Shown here one piece after another: positions 45,965 through 58,354 of a stretch of DNA of 64,000 nt. Below the pieces are notes generated by a model, which saw only the letters and a program-made list of their open reading frames with translations, was not told the origin of the DNA and did not search any database. Origin of the DNA: Ulva prolifera. Lineage: Eukaryota; Chlorophyta; Ulvophyceae; Ulvales; Ulvaceae. The first letter of the stretch is position 1. Every line of letters starts with the position of its first letter. The stretch lies in assembly GCA_023078555.1 (NCBI GenBank), contig CM041201.1, forward strand, positions 7,633,172-7,697,171, read 5' to 3'. A program made the position numbers and the translations under genes.

Positions 45965-47440
45965 CCTTCCGCCTGGCGCCCAGTCTCTGCGGCTATGGCC
46001 CTTCTCACCTGCTGTCGTGAGATTGGACCTCACGCTGGCGCAGGCCGGTGGTCACAATGCATGTGACTCATGCATTGAGTCATGATGTACAGCCATACAC
46101 ATGTACTTGTCAAGGTACACTTGTATATACTAAGATCCTCGTACGAAGATCACCAAGTCAGAATCCCACAAGATAAATGCACGTGGCGCTTGCGCCGCAC
46201 ACATTTGTATAGTTACACACTCTATTGAATTTCACAAAGTCAGCTTATAAAATGTCGTGCACTTAATCATGCACGCGAACACAAGTGACCTCAGCTTGTG
46301 AAGCCGCCTGTGCGACAAGTTACAACCATCCGCCAGATCGGGCAGTCGCACGCGTCGCGGAGACGAGTTGCCTTTGGACGCCGTCCGACTCCACTGTGCA
46401 CGTCAAAATGTACACAGGCACAGACGTTTTTTCAAACCGTGTGCCCAGAAACCTGCCTACTTGAGATATGGTCTCCTCATCATCCGGGCTGGAATCTACA
46501 CTGGACTCATCATCGGAGGATGCGACTGTAGCCTCGACGCAGCGGCCGCCTTGCAGCTCAGCTCAGGTCAGCAGAGTGCGAAGCGGACTTGTCACTTTGT
46601 TAGAAGTGAAAGCATCAAGTGAATTTTGGCTAGATGGGGTGCGGCGTGCACAGTAGCGGCTGCGCACGCACGGACAACCATCCGCACTCGGACAATGCGC
46701 ACGGACAACCATCCGAAACGCAGCTGCACCCGTGGTCCAACACAGATCACAATAATAGATGGACAACTGTTGGTTCATGCTGTTTTATGTACAGGCCTCA
46801 TGCACTGACTGCATGTACTTGCATCACAAACCTCCGAGCTCGAGATGCTGCGCAGAGTGAGCGCACAGCACGCTTCGTATCACAAAGCATGGCAGATAAT
46901 CCGCTTTATATTGCGGCATTCATGTTGTGGCGCCAGTCAAGGTGGGCCACTCTGGATTGAGCCAGTCAATGGACCTTGTGACTCGTCCAGCGGCAGGCGC
47001 AGCGAGCACACGATGACTTTCATGCGCATCCATTATGCATGACGGGACTGCAACGTAGCCATATCCAGCATTGTTGTGACAGAGCTGCAAACTATTCTGG
47101 TCTGGCCGTGGTGTGGACCGACGGTGGCACATCGTGGAAGCCCATGGCCGTGGCACACTCTTCGATGTGCACGAGGCGTGGTCGCCGTCATGCGAGTACG
47201 TCAGCTTGCTGCGTGTGACGCTTCCCCGGCGCTGGCATGGGCGTGCTCGCAAGCATGGAACGCCACGTAGGCGCGAAACAGCGGAGCGAGAGGGCAATGG
47301 ATAGTTGGACACTGGGAAGCAAATTGCGATCGTAGCATCAGAGCTTTGCACCAACAACGCACAACCATGATGCGCTTCTCGTTGTGACGTGAGTCATTTT
47401 ACCGTTGATCACTAGCTCACGGCTACGGCCAGCCGAAGTG
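45965..47440. other. spacer upstream of the RecQ-like gene
   Basis: No supported gene. It contains a direct repeat of GCGCACGGACAACCATCCG-like sequence at about 46660 and 46697, and short ORFs without any recognisable motif. Confidence 0.35.
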
Positions 47441-48752
47441 ATGGGGAGCTCTGTGGAGCGAACGATTATTTTACAGGATGTATTTGGGATCTCCGTGCCT
47501 CGCGCGCCCCAGGCCGAAGCTGTAGACTATATTATGGAAGGATTTGATGTAGTCGTACTGTTTCCAACAGGTTATGGCAAGAGTGTTTGCTATCACCTAC
47601 CGGCGATGTTGAACGAAGGTACCACGGTCGTCGTCAGCCCGCTAATCGCGTTAATTCAAGATCAAGCGGAGCAACTCCGGCAGAACGGCGTATTCTTCAT
47701 GAGCATGTGCAGCGATGGCGATGATGTGTCGCTGATGTATGCGACAGGCTTGAAGTTGTTGTACGCTACACCCGAAACAATGCAAGTTTCAAAGCAGCTG
47801 CAAGCATGGATCAGGGTGCGCCATGCCTAAAGACAGATCAGTCTCCTAGTCTAAGATGAAGCTCACTGCATATGTACATGGGGCAGAGATTTTTGGTGAG
47901 CTACCCAATTCAGTGGAGCTGGCCTTTGTTGGCCTGTTGGCGTTTGTTTCGAGCAATGCAATGTTGTCGTGCTGCACTCTTTCATGTTGATGCAGGCCCG
48001 CATATCGAGCGGTCGGGGATGCACAACATCTTCTAGATGGAGTCTCCATCGTGGCGTTGACAGCCGCAGCCACAGAGGAGATGGTTCAAGACACAACCAC
48101 GGTTCTTACGAAAAACACTTTCAGGGCGTGGAAGACTGTCAAGATGTCGTTCCAACGACCAAACTTGAATCTCACTGTGGTATCAAAGCTTCGTGGGCCG
48201 GCGGGGGAGAACCAGCTAATCCCAATGGTAGTGGCCGAGGTACATCAAATCCATAGCGGCATTGTGTATAGTCACTACAAACAAACCGTCGAAAGGCTCG
48301 CCTGCAAATTGCGCTCTGCTGGGGTTAATGCTCGGCATTTTCATGCAAGTCTCTCCAGCGGGGAGAAGCGGGCTGTGCCCGAGGCATGGCAAAGTGGGGA
48401 AGTAGTTATAGCCACCATTGCTTTTGGTCTTGGGATAAACAAGGGTGATGTCCGGTTTGTGTATCACCACTGCATGCCTGCGAGCATGTTGTCTTACTTT
48501 CAAGAGGTCAGGAGAGCAGGGCGAGATGGTTTGCCCGCAACATGTATCCTGTTGTACCGCCAACATGATTGTGTAGATGCAATGTCAATGGCAGCTGGCT
48601 GCAGTCGTGCATCGAAAATGCGGCGGTTAGATCTATATGTCATGAAGGCCTCGTGTGAGGACAATGCCACATGCAGGCATGTATCATTGATGAAGGCGTT
48701 TGGGGAAACAGATTGCACACCATGTGGAAAAAATTGTAATAGTTGCAGCTGA
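47441..48752 (+). pseudogene. RecQ-type DNA helicase with two in-frame TAA codons
   Basis: A first exon 47441-47895 and a second 47996-48752, joined by an intron of 100 bp (GTGAGC...GATGCAG). Motifs in order: RecQ motif 0-like FGISVPRAPQ, motif I FPTGYGKSVCYHLPA, motif Ia VVSPLIALIQDQ, motif II DEAHCICTWGRDF (47855-47893), motif III VALTAAAT, motif IV VYSHYKQTVE, motif V ATIAFGLGINKGDVR, motif VI SYFQEVRRAGRDG, and a zinc-binding end (CRHVS...CTPCGKNCNSC). The frame before DEAH has TAA at 47828-47830 and again at 47852-47854. Both follow good RecQ-like sequence in the same frame (RQISLLV directly before the second), so these look like nonsense mutations. Motif VI has R where G is usual. RecQ proteins unwind DNA 3'-5' in repair. 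It is probably a recent pseudogene. Confidence 0.75.
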
Positions 48753-48784
48753 TTTTTATGCAATCAGTCACACACTGCATTTGT

Positions 48785-48905
48785 GTCTGTGTCTGTGTCT
48801 CTGTGTCGGCGTCGACGCCGGCGTCGGTGTCGGTGTCGGTGGCGCAGCCGCAGCCGCGGCCGCGGCTGCGCCTGCGCCTGCGCCTGCGCCTGCGCCTGTG
48901 CGTCA
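48785..48905. repeat. hexanucleotide microsatellite cluster
   Basis: Adjacent runs of TGTGTC, then GTCGGT/GCGTCG, GCCGCG and GCGCCT repeats, 30 bp downstream of the RecQ-like stop. The Arg-rich or Ala/Pro-rich ORFs across it are artefacts. Confidence 0.9.
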
Positions 48906-49606
48906 GCGCCATTTGATACACGCAGCTACTTCCCGCTGCACTTCAAGCAACCTGATACGCAACATGGTGACATGGCTTACACTATGGAACAATAAATGTA
49001 AGGTACACATGTAATACACAACACTCACATGCAATGGACGTCAACAAATTATATCAAGAGCTGAATGAATATCACTAGCTCTTTCAATCCCATATGGCAT
49101 GTAGTTCAGTGCCGGGAGCTTGCATGTTGGGAATAAATTTACACCATAACAGAAACAACCACATCACTTGCACACCCTTTTGGCAAGCGGCTCGTTATCT
49201 TCATCAGAGCTATGATGCACAAGGCATATACGGCCCAAGGTCGCATCGAAATCATAAATATACACATCCTGCACTGACTCGGGGCATAAGTGACGTGGCA
49301 CGATTGCCGACATCTTGATCTTCTAAATTTTTTGTGTTGACAACCTAGACAGCTGCTCCATCATAGCCCTGACATTGGCCCCGTAGACGTCCTTCAACTC
49401 CCTGCCTGTAGTTCATCTCTCTCACCTGCATGCATGCACACCAAGACATTACCATTCAGCATGATATGGAGATGCAACTTGATTACTTGAGTTTAAACAA
49501 ACTAGAAATTGATTGATTGTGTCAATCTCGTGAATTGGATAAAATCGCTTTCATGCAATGTAAAACGCAATTGCATCCACTTAATGGCATGCAAGGTAAA
49601 ACATAC
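48906..49606. other. AT-rich spacer
   Basis: No gene recognised on either strand. Confidence 0.35.
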
Positions 49607-49882
49607 CATGACGAGGTCAGCCTTGTAGAACTCCAACATCTCCAGTGCCTGCAATGCCTCAGAGGCCCTTGTGGTATCTACCTTGTATTAAGCTTTTGCC
49701 ACTGTGATCTGCTCTTGCAGCGTGTGTTGGTCAACATCAATGCCCCACTTCATGAAGACCGCCCCTATCAGCACAGATGGCATCCACTTATGGCACACTC
49801 GGTGCTTCATCAGCACGCTGAGGCCATATTCCGCTGCACTGGACACGGTTGCAAACGTGAATCGAGTCCCATCTGGTTTCAA
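49607..49882 (-). pseudogene. minus-strand exon relic of unknown gene
   Basis: Reading the minus strand, an acceptor TTCGCAG at about 49884 is followed by KPDGTRFTFATVSSAAEYG and VCHKWMPSVLIGAVFMKWGI, then DQHTLQEQITVAKA, a TAA (49688-49690), and in the same frame YKVDTTRASEALQALEMLEF up to a donor ATG|GTATGT at 49607. The composition is clearly protein-like, but a TAA also sits just after the acceptor. This looks like a decayed exon. I do not recognise the family. Confidence 0.4.
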
Positions 49883-49884
49883 TT

Positions 49885-50672
49885 ACCTGCGAATACATGT
49901 ACAACACTTGGCATAACCACAATTATGACCTCTATGACCATGTTCCAGCATGCCATGGCCATGAAACAGATGTGCTTGCAAGGATAGCATGAAAGGCACA
50001 TGATTTGTGAACGTATTGCTTTGCTGCGTCGAAGAGTTTGTCCCGTATTGCGTTGAACCTTGCAGAAGACGACAAATACTAATCCACGCGCTCATGGGAC
50101 CAGCATGTTCTTGAGATGCACGTACAATACGTGCTGCTCAGCTTATGGTACGAGGGACTGGCAATTTCGTTGTTGATTTTCGGCATGGTAACAATTGGTG
50201 TCTTTGCTGGAAATCAAACTACGATGCAACGGCTCGACAGGTGATGTTGTATGTGTTTCGCTCTGTATTTATAGCAGAATTGCAGCCAGTTGATGCATGG
50301 ACTGCTCGGCAGCCTTGGATAACGGTCATTGGTGGCGTGCGGCACGCAAAGGCCGTCGCGGAAGGCAACTCGGTGACAAGAAATTCCTAGTTCATGCGAA
50401 CAGTGGCATGCTCGCAAAACCGTTTCAACTTCCTCACTACACAATGTGCACTATGTACAATGAGTGTGTAAACAGACACGAACACCGTCGGAGATGCAAT
50501 CCTAAAGTCTATCCGGGGTGACGGGAGAATCCCTTGTTCGAACCTACGCACAGTGTTGTGTGATATCTCTCACACTAGCGCATGCTGGCACAATTAACAC
50601 CTTTTCTTATATGCGTAGCGACTTGTCCAGCCATGTGGACGGTCGCACACGCATAGCTTTTGAACTACCGAC
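49885..50672. other. AT-rich spacer before the retrotransposon
   Basis: No gene recognised. Short ORFs on both strands lack motifs. Confidence 0.35.
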
Positions 50673-50836
50673 CGAGTTGTACACAGTGTGATCACACGTA
50701 CGCTCAGTTGGCTTACGTGCTTGCACTCGCCACGTGTGACTGCACGCGTCCACCAGCCTTACGTGCACATTGCATCAGCACTGTGTACAGCCTTCTCCCG
50801 GCACAATGTATCCCGTCATAGGCTTATTATGGCTTT
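50673..50836 (+). repeat. 5' LTR-like direct repeat
   Basis: 164 bp starting CGAGTTGTACACAGTGTGATC and ending GGCTTATTATGGCTTT, matched at 59207-59370 with a handful of differences. It lies 570 bp upstream of the gag start. The ends do not show a clean TG...CA with target duplication, so the true LTR limits are uncertain. A primer-binding site was not identified in the following bases. Confidence 0.65.
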
Positions 50837-51407
50837 ATGCGGCTAGCCGAATCGTTACTGCACATATTACGTCTTACTGTGTGCATTACCGCCGTTACAC
50901 AGGGTCCGCCCGGCGGGCTCCAGGGTTGGCATGCACGATAATATCTGTACAGTCACCCAGAGCTGCCCACGAATTACGTGCGCAGCCTTGCTTACACTCA
51001 TCTCAGGCTCTGTGAGCCACAATTTAAGATCTCCCGCGCTTATGCGGGATCTGGGATCAGTGTGGCAGTTATGCGGCACGATTCGGCGAGGCCAGCTTTG
51101 ACAGGGGGATTGACCTGGGCGCACACACCCCGGTATTGTTACCGAGCGCTTGCTGGGACCAGGCACGCTTTACAGTAGTCTGGTTAGGGCGCCATCCATT
51201 TCTGCACTGGCACGTCGCACCCCTGCGTGTGAGTGCACCCCTGCTCTGTTTGTGCCTGTACAGCCCTCGTGCTGCGGCAATCTTGACCCATCACTGCTTC
51301 TTTTTACTGCCATCGAGGTCTGTTACCCAAGACCAGACCAATAGGTCTCAACAGGTATCGATTCTGCTAAGTTCCCTGGCCTGATTAACTCGACCGAGGC
51401 GCTGCAG

Positions 51408-53493
51408 ATGGCTGACGACGACGTCACAATGGGCGACACCGCGATTACGTGGGAAACAGCTCGCGACTCGCTGGTCTCTCCGTCTGAGTGCAATTATTCG
51501 CTTGACCAATCCCAGAATCCGGGGCTGTCTGCGTTTTCCTAGTCGGATTTGGATTATATCAGGCGGATGTTCAGTATGTTGTCGTGGTTACAGTCGTTGT
51601 TAGTGGCGAGCGCGGCCGAGTTTGACAAATCTGCGTTCCAGACTGTGAGTAGAGACGCGCGTCAACTGTTCGTCGAGTCTGCCCTGTCTGCTGATGAAGT
51701 GCCGTTCCAGCCACTTGAGCGTAAGCAGTCGGTTGAGGTGCTCAAGCGTGCATTGAAGCCGGCTACGGCGTTTACATGCGGCACGGAGTGGGGCCCTTGC
51801 GCTGGCCCGGTACGTGATCTGCTCAGCCCGGCCGCTATGACCCTTATGGTCCGGCTAGGCCCGAAGTTTGCCCAGCCGTTGCTGGATATGGCCTATGCGT
51901 TTGCTCCTGATTACAAGAGCTTTGCGCTGGCGTTTCTGTCTTGTCCCGTCAAGAATGACCACTTAGGGTTGCTGGGCGCAAAGGAGAGGACGTTGAAGCT
52001 CCGAACCTCGTCTGCCGTGACCAACCACGGAGCAGCCATTGTTAGCTTGGCCAAGGCGGCCGAGCCTATCATTTATGACATTACTCACGCAGTCTGGCAT
52101 GCGTTTACAAGTGCAAAGTATTGTGTTTTGAACGTGTCCGAGCTGTTTCCCACGGCGCACGTATCCGAGATGACCAAGGCTGAGGCGCTTCAGTACCGAG
52201 ATTGCTCGGCCAGCGTCGCAGCGCAGGTGCAGACCGTCTTACCAATTACATCATCTCTGCCTGAATGCAACCCAAACTTTGCAGACGATCAGTCTCACAA
52301 TTGGTTTCGTAGCGCACAGTACACGTTTTCAGCCATTAAAATGCCCACAGCCGCCGCTCTGCGCGGTGACCCTTTGTCAGAGCTGCGTTGGCACAAATTT
52401 ATGAGTGACGTTTTGCATGCGCGTTCGAATTGGCGACAGCTATCTGAGCGCCAGGTTATTCAACACATCACGACTACATTTTCACGCATTGACCAGCATT
52501 TCTCAGCAGCGCAAGAGGCCGCTCTGAATCCGTCGTGCACGCTTAGACAGTGGCTTGAGGTCATACGCGATTTTTACTTTACAAGTGGCCAATTTAGGCA
52601 TAACATTGAATTGGCATGGCAACGTTATGATGCCGCTGAGTCTGTCGATTTCAAAGAGCTTATTCATCATATTAAAACTTATTACAGATTAATTTTCCTG
52701 GATTATGCACACATGCAAGGCAAGCAAAGCCTCCTGGATTTTGCATGCATATTGTTTACGAAGCTTCAGCAACTCGTGCAGCCTGCGTGCACATCGGCGT
52801 TGGCTGGTACTCTGCGCATGTTTATGCCATTGTCTACTCTGTTGGAGAAATTTAATGTAGAGCTTAAACCTGCGATGGGCGGCTGTGCACAGAGCGCGGA
52901 CGCGACCGCTGTTCACTTTATCACATGGTCCGTCACGCAGCTACAACAAGTGCGTGAGTCAGCAAACACAGTTAAGCGCTTCGCTGGTGACACACCGGAT
53001 TATAATATTGATTATGCCATGTTGCACTCAAAGCGCAAACCGCAGCCACATACCCCCGGCGACGCCAAGTTACAGGCGGCGGCTGCTGTATTACCCGGCC
53101 CTCCTCTTCATCGCGACACTGGTGTGCAGCCAGGCCGTGGGGGCCAGCCAAAGGCGGCTAGAGCGGCACACTTCCCGGGGCTTAAGGAGGTGGCCAACTC
53201 CACAGAAGAGGCGGTCGCTAGGCCGTGGGTCGAGGCAGAACCCGCAGGCGGGGTTAAACCAGCTCAGCCATTGCGCCGCCTTCTTATCAGCCGTGCCACG
53301 GGACGCCCGCAAGGCATTCTTCGTGGAGGAATTCAACAAGCAGCGGGCTCTTACTGCGATGCCCCCGCAGTACACCAGCCCCCCAGCCCGGCGTCGAGAT
53401 GGCAAGAGGGACCGGTATGACCCCATCCGCAAAGGGACTGGCAATCACCCCAAGCGGACACGCAATGATCAGCCACAGCAACATGTCCGCTGA
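51408..53493 (+). pseudogene. gag: gag of the Ty3/gypsy element
   Basis: ATG 51408 opens MADDDVTMGDTAITWETARD, but a TAG at 51540-51542 interrupts the frame after 44 codons; the same frame then runs from 51543 to 53420. Near the end the most protein-like frame shifts (AAFLSAVPRDARKAFFVEEF, basic tail to 53493). It is longer than a typical Ty3 gag, and I see no CCHC zinc knuckle. The identification rests mainly on position between the LTR and the protease ORF. Confidence 0.6.
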
Positions 53494-53598
53494 GACGAAG
53501 GCAAGCCTCCCATTGCGTGCCCACAATGGGCGGCAGCGCCACATGTACTGGCACCTCATTTATCTCCACCACATGCAACTTGTTTTGATTCGTCCTTC

Positions 53599-54660
53599 AT
53601 GTCAGGCTCGGCATCGTTATTTGACCTGCACAAACTCAATGAGAACATTGTGGTTACACTGCCTTGCTCTGCCGAAGCACAAGTGGCCATTCGGCACATA
53701 CACACCATTGATATGCATCAGCACAAAGTCACGGTGGTAGTGCCCGCTCGTATCTTTGAGTCTTCCACCTTTATACCGTTCCTAAGACAACACACGCAGA
53801 CACGGGTGGATGAGGCACGCAACTTATTGCAATTCACTTCCGGCGCTCCCGTCCCCGGGCACCAGAAATACCATATATGCACAATGGTGAGCAACCAGCG
53901 ATTATCAATATTACCAGCGAAGAAGGCGGCGGTGTCTGTCCAACCAGCAGCCTTTGTTGATTTGGTGTGCACAATGCCGACTCGCATTCATGACCACTTT
54001 GCCCAAGCAATGGTCGACACGGCAGCAAATCATAGCATGGTAACGCGCGGATTCTTGGATCGCCATAGCATTGCATACACTGCTTCGCAGAGTGTCACGG
54101 TCGGTATCTCCGGATCTGAGGCATCATGCTTGGGCAAGGTTGTTCTAAATACGCGAGTTGGGCGCCGTGTTATTAGTGTGAAATTTACTGTGATGGACTC
54201 GCTACCCGCGGCCACCGGATCATATCAGCCGAACGAGGCCTTGTTCGCTTTGGATGTCATATCTGCAGTCGACATGTCCATCACATTCAAACACCCGCGC
54301 ATTGTCGTATATGTACCCCCGCTGCGGAGTGGGCGTCGTAAGAAGGACAAACCCTACTTCCATATTATCCATGCTGGTCATTCGAAATTCACAAGTGAGT
54401 CTAGCACACAAGATGATTTTATGTGTTCGCAGCGTGAGCTGAAAGCATTAACTAGCAAGGCCAAACACGGCCAGCAACCCTTATATGTGGCTCATATTAG
54501 GCCCACAGTCGCGATATCCCCGATCTGTTGTGCTGGCACAAAGAAGAAAGGCTATTTGTCGGAGCAGGTTGCTCCCGCAATGTCCCGCAAGACACATCGA
54601 ACATTCCCGCCTGCATTAAGTCGGTTGTTGACAAACATAAAGGCGAGGGCGGAACTTTAG
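53599..54660 (+). CDS. retropepsin-like protease region of the Ty3/gypsy element
   Basis: A 353-codon ORF from ATG 53599 to TAG 54660. It contains a retropepsin-type active-site motif, MVDTAANHSMV (about residues 137-147), where DTGA or DSGA is usual, followed by a beta-rich region (VTVGISGSEASCLGKVVL) and ALDVISAVDMSI, which corresponds to the conserved ILG(N/T)D-type end of the fold. The N-terminal 100 residues are not recognised. It is separated from RT by a stop and frameshifts. Confidence 0.6.
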   Translation: MSGSASLFDLHKLNENIVVTLPCSAEAQVAIRHIHTIDMHQHKVTVVVPARIFESSTFIPFLRQHTQTRVDEARNLLQFTSGAPVPGHQKYHICTMVSNQRLSILPAKKAAVSVQPAAFVDLVCTMPTRIHDHFAQAMVDTAANHSMVTRGFLDRHSIAYTASQSVTVGISGSEASCLGKVVLNTRVGRRVISVKFTVMDSLPAATGSYQPNEALFALDVISAVDMSITFKHPRIVVYVPPLRSGRRKKDKPYFHIIHAGHSKFTSESSTQDDFMCSQRELKALTSKAKHGQQPLYVAHIRPTVAISPICCAGTKKKGYLSEQVAPAMSRKTHRTFPPALSRLLTNIKARAEL

Positions 54661-57600
54661 GCCCTCCCCCGCCGAACACGCCTGCGTCCGGTTTTGAAAT
54701 GGATATTGATTTGTTGCCGGGCGCGAGGCCCTCGGGCGGGTGACCGCGAGACTCTGGAGTTAGAAAAGCAGCTCAATCACTTGCTTACCATGGGTGCAGC
54801 TCTCTATATCTCCATGGGCGAGTTGTGTTCTATTTGCACCCAAGCCTGGGGGCAAGCTTCGCCTTTGCATTGATTACAGGTATCTGAATGAACACACTGT
54901 TAAAAACACCTACCCGTTACCACGCATTGACACGTTGTTAGACCAATTACAAGGACATAAAATTTTCTCAGCACTTGATTTGCATTCGGGTTACCATCAA
55001 ATCCGGTTGTCGTCAGCGGCGGGACCTAAGACTGCTTTTCGAACACCCGACGGTTTGTATGAATGGAAAGTCATGCCTTTTGGTCTGTCAAATGCCCCTT
55101 CCGTGTTTCAGCAAGCAATGCACGTTGTTCTAAAGGGGCTCATAGGAGAAATCTGTTTGGCTTACCTTGATGAAATTGTCGTATTAGCACGATCTGAGGA
55201 AGAACACGCCAAACACCTTGACCTTGTGTTAACCAGATTGGCGGAACACAAGTTTTACTGCAATATAGACAAGTGTCAATTTGCCTTGCAAGAAATTAAA
55301 TACTTAGGGCATGTTGTCACTGCCGACACGGTCCAACCTGATCCATACAAAGTTCAAGTGATGCAAGATTGGCCGGTAGCAGACTTGCAAAAGTCCACCA
55401 ACAATATTCGGTCGTTCCTGGGCTTAGCCGGATACTTTAGGAGATTTGTTCCAAAATTTCCAACCCTAGCTGCACCCTTGCTCCAGCGCATTAGCTCCAA
55501 GGAAAGCATCCCCTGGACGAAGCAATGTGATGCAGCATTTGTGAACATAAAAAATGCACTGGTCAATGCTACAGTTATGCGGCACCCGGACCTTAACAAA
55601 CCATTTCACATTTACACCGACGCATCGGACTATGCTTACGGGGCTGTACTTACCCAGCAACATGAGGACACACTTTGTCCTGTTGCTTGGATAGGCCGCA
55701 AGATGAATAGAGCCGAGGAAAATTATTATACTCTTGAAAAAGAGCTGGGGGCAATTGTATTTGCATACAGGCAGTGGCGATGTTATTTGGAAAATAACCA
55801 TACGGTTTTTATTCATTCAGACCACAACCCCCTTCGGGTTTTACAGACTCAGAAAAAGCTGTCGGGCAAATATGCCCGCTGGCTCGAGTCATTATCACGC
55901 ATTGACTGGAAAATAACTTATATTCCGGGTGACAAGAATGTTGTGGCTGATGCTGTTAGTCGTGCCACACACTTGCCTACAACGGAAGTTGTGCTGCATG
56001 ATGGTCATACTTTGGCCGCTGAACGGCCGCATGAACCTTACAGAGCGTTGGCACTGACCAGCCTTCTAGTACGCAGGTCGCCTGGCCAGGCGCCGGCCTT
56101 GTCGGAGGGTTTTCCACCGCTGGCATTATCACAGCCACCCTCACGTGGCACGGTCATTATGGACTCCCCCCGGGGTTCCCCATCGGCATGGCATACTGCC
56201 GACAGACCGGCCGCCACGACTTTATTTTCCCCCAGGACACAGGATCGTCAGGACCTGCGCCGGGCGCTAGGGCTGCTCAACCCAAGCAACCCCGCTTACC
56301 CGGTAATCCGGGACATGTTACGGCAGGCAACTGCCACCCCCACGGCCACCATCAGGGGCCCCTCTCAGCCGCTGCCCCCTCTCCAGGCGGCAGCGTCCTC
56401 TCAGCCGGTCAAGCCGTCCTCCAGTCGCCGGGCAGCACCGTCTCGTCAGAAGCCCAACACCTTGGCTTCCCTCAGCCCGCGGCCGAAAGTCGTGAACTTG
56501 GCGAGCAGCCCGACCCCAAGCAGCGTGAGCTCCGAGCTGCCCTCAGAGGTGATTGACCTCGAGGGCATCGACCTGGACCCCCAGACGTTCCAGGAGATCG
56601 GTGCGGACCGGAATACGCAGCACAACCAACACCTTACTCTTGATGTTGCAATAGACTCATTCTGGGAACGCTTGCATCAGGGATATGCTCATGACCCCGC
56701 ATTCCGTGCACCTCCACACAAGTATAGGTTCGACAAACATCTCCAAGCATATTTATGGGGACACAGGCTAGTGATTCCGGACCATGATGGACTGCGAAAA
56801 CAGATTTTGTTGTGGCATCATGTACACCCGTGGCATGCGCACATGGGAGTTCATCGCACACAAGCACTCATTATGGACACATTCTATTGGCCTGACATTA
56901 GCACGGACATTAAATCATTCATTTCACAATGTCATTCATGTCAGATAATGAAATCTCCGGGCTGTTCTGATAGCACTTTATCCCCGCTACCTGTCCCCAC
57001 AGCATGCTGGCGGGTGGTGAGCTTGGATATGATCACTCACTTACCACGCACTGCCTCTGGGTATGACTGTATCGTTGTTTTTGTGGATCAGTTTTCCAAG
57101 ATTGTCCGGCTTATACCTGCGCTGAGCACACTCGATGGTCCGGATTTTGCTAAGTTGTTTTTCCAACACATCTATCCACACTATGGTCTGCCTTTGGGCA
57201 TATGCAGCGATAGGGGCGTGCAGTGGAATAACAAGTTTTTCAAATCTGTTTGCGAGCACATGGGCATTCAACTCCGTTTGACGTTTTCATATCACCCTAG
57301 AGCCAACGGCCAAGTGGAGCGCCTCAACAGAGTCATTGAGGAGGCGCTCAGACACTTTGTCGGCCCCGCGCACGACGATTGGGACTCGTTCCTGCCGCAT
57401 GTTGAATTCAGCATTAACAGTTCAAAGAGCAAAAGCACCGGTTGCAGCCCCTTCCAACTCAACCGCATTACACCACCACTGTCGCCTACCGCGTTAGCAT
57501 TTGGCTTGCCACAAAAGCGGCGTGTGCATACATCTATTTTGCACAGAATGTATTATCATTTGGCCAAGCAAGCACTCTCTGAGGCCAAACAAAGCATGTG

Positions 57601-58354
57601 GTCTTCCACAGTTCACCACGAGTACTCACAACAATTCCAAGTAGGCAAAGATGTGCTGCTGTCATTGTCCAAACTTGCATTGCATCACCCGGCGCTTAAA
57701 CGCAAATTCACCGCCAGGTGGGCTGGCCCTTGTCGCATCTTGGCCTTGATTGGGACAAGGGCTGCGCGGCTGCAACTACCTGCCACATTGCGAGAGCTAG
57801 GGATTCATGATGTATTCCATTTCTCGTGCCTTAAACCTTATGTTGATGCTCATTTTTATGAGTGTAGCACCTCTCCTACGACGTGCCCGGATACGGACGC
57901 TGACAATGTCTTCGAAGTCGAGGCCGTCTTAGATTATAGGCGCACGCACACGCCGACGGCACAATCACAGGACACGGGGCCCCTTAAAGGTCCGCATTAT
58001 CTTGTCCGGTGGAAAGGATACTCTTCTCAACACGACCTCTGGTTGCCTGTCGGTGAGTTGGATAATTGTTTAGACAAGGTCGCGGATTACCTGTTTCAAA
58101 ATGCATCCGCGAAACAACGCGAAGTGATGATAGCACAATTCCCGCGCGGTGCACGCGCACGGCTGGCACACCTCTTACAGCGTGCGCATAGTACACGTGG
58201 CGTGGACACTGCACCGGCCACAATGTCGAGGCCACCGCGCTTAGTGCCGAGGACGCGCCGCGAATCAGCGCGCTTGCGTAAGCCCAAGCCGACGCTTGTT
58301 GCAGCAGTTTCCAACCAGCAATTCTGCTCGTGTTGTGCTGCGAGCCTGTACTAG
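54661..58354 (+). CDS. pol: pol of the Ty3/gypsy element: RT, RNase H, integrase, chromodomain
   Basis: The main ORF runs 54794-58354 (1186 codons). RT begins with SPWASCVLFAPKPGG. Its catalytic box reads YLDE (D126, E127) where YxDD is required. RNase H has TDAS, EKEL, SDHNP and ADAVSR. A Pro/Ser-rich linker of about 200 residues follows. Integrase has the HHCC finger (HVHPWHAHMGVHRT, CHSC) and D,D35E (SLDM; SDRG; VERLNR), then a GPY/F-like region and a chromodomain (EVEAVLDYRR, YLVRWKGYSSQHDLWLP). The N-terminal RT lead-in is split over other frames upstream: DIDLLPGARP (about 54700), then ETLELEKQLNHLLTMG (about 54750). Two frameshifts and the E127 change make an active RT unlikely. Confidence 0.85.

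Noticed and set aside
47441..48752. Reassigned genetic code with TAA as glutamine
   Set aside because: The position before DEAH is normally hydrophobic, and the long intact genes here use CAA and CAG for Gln without in-frame TAA.
48783..48995. Arg-rich ORF resembling a basic nuclear protein
   Set aside because: It is translated from the hexanucleotide microsatellite.
50513..50570. tRNA-like B-box sequence (GTTCGAACC)
   Set aside because: No matching A box, acceptor stem or cloverleaf could be drawn around it.
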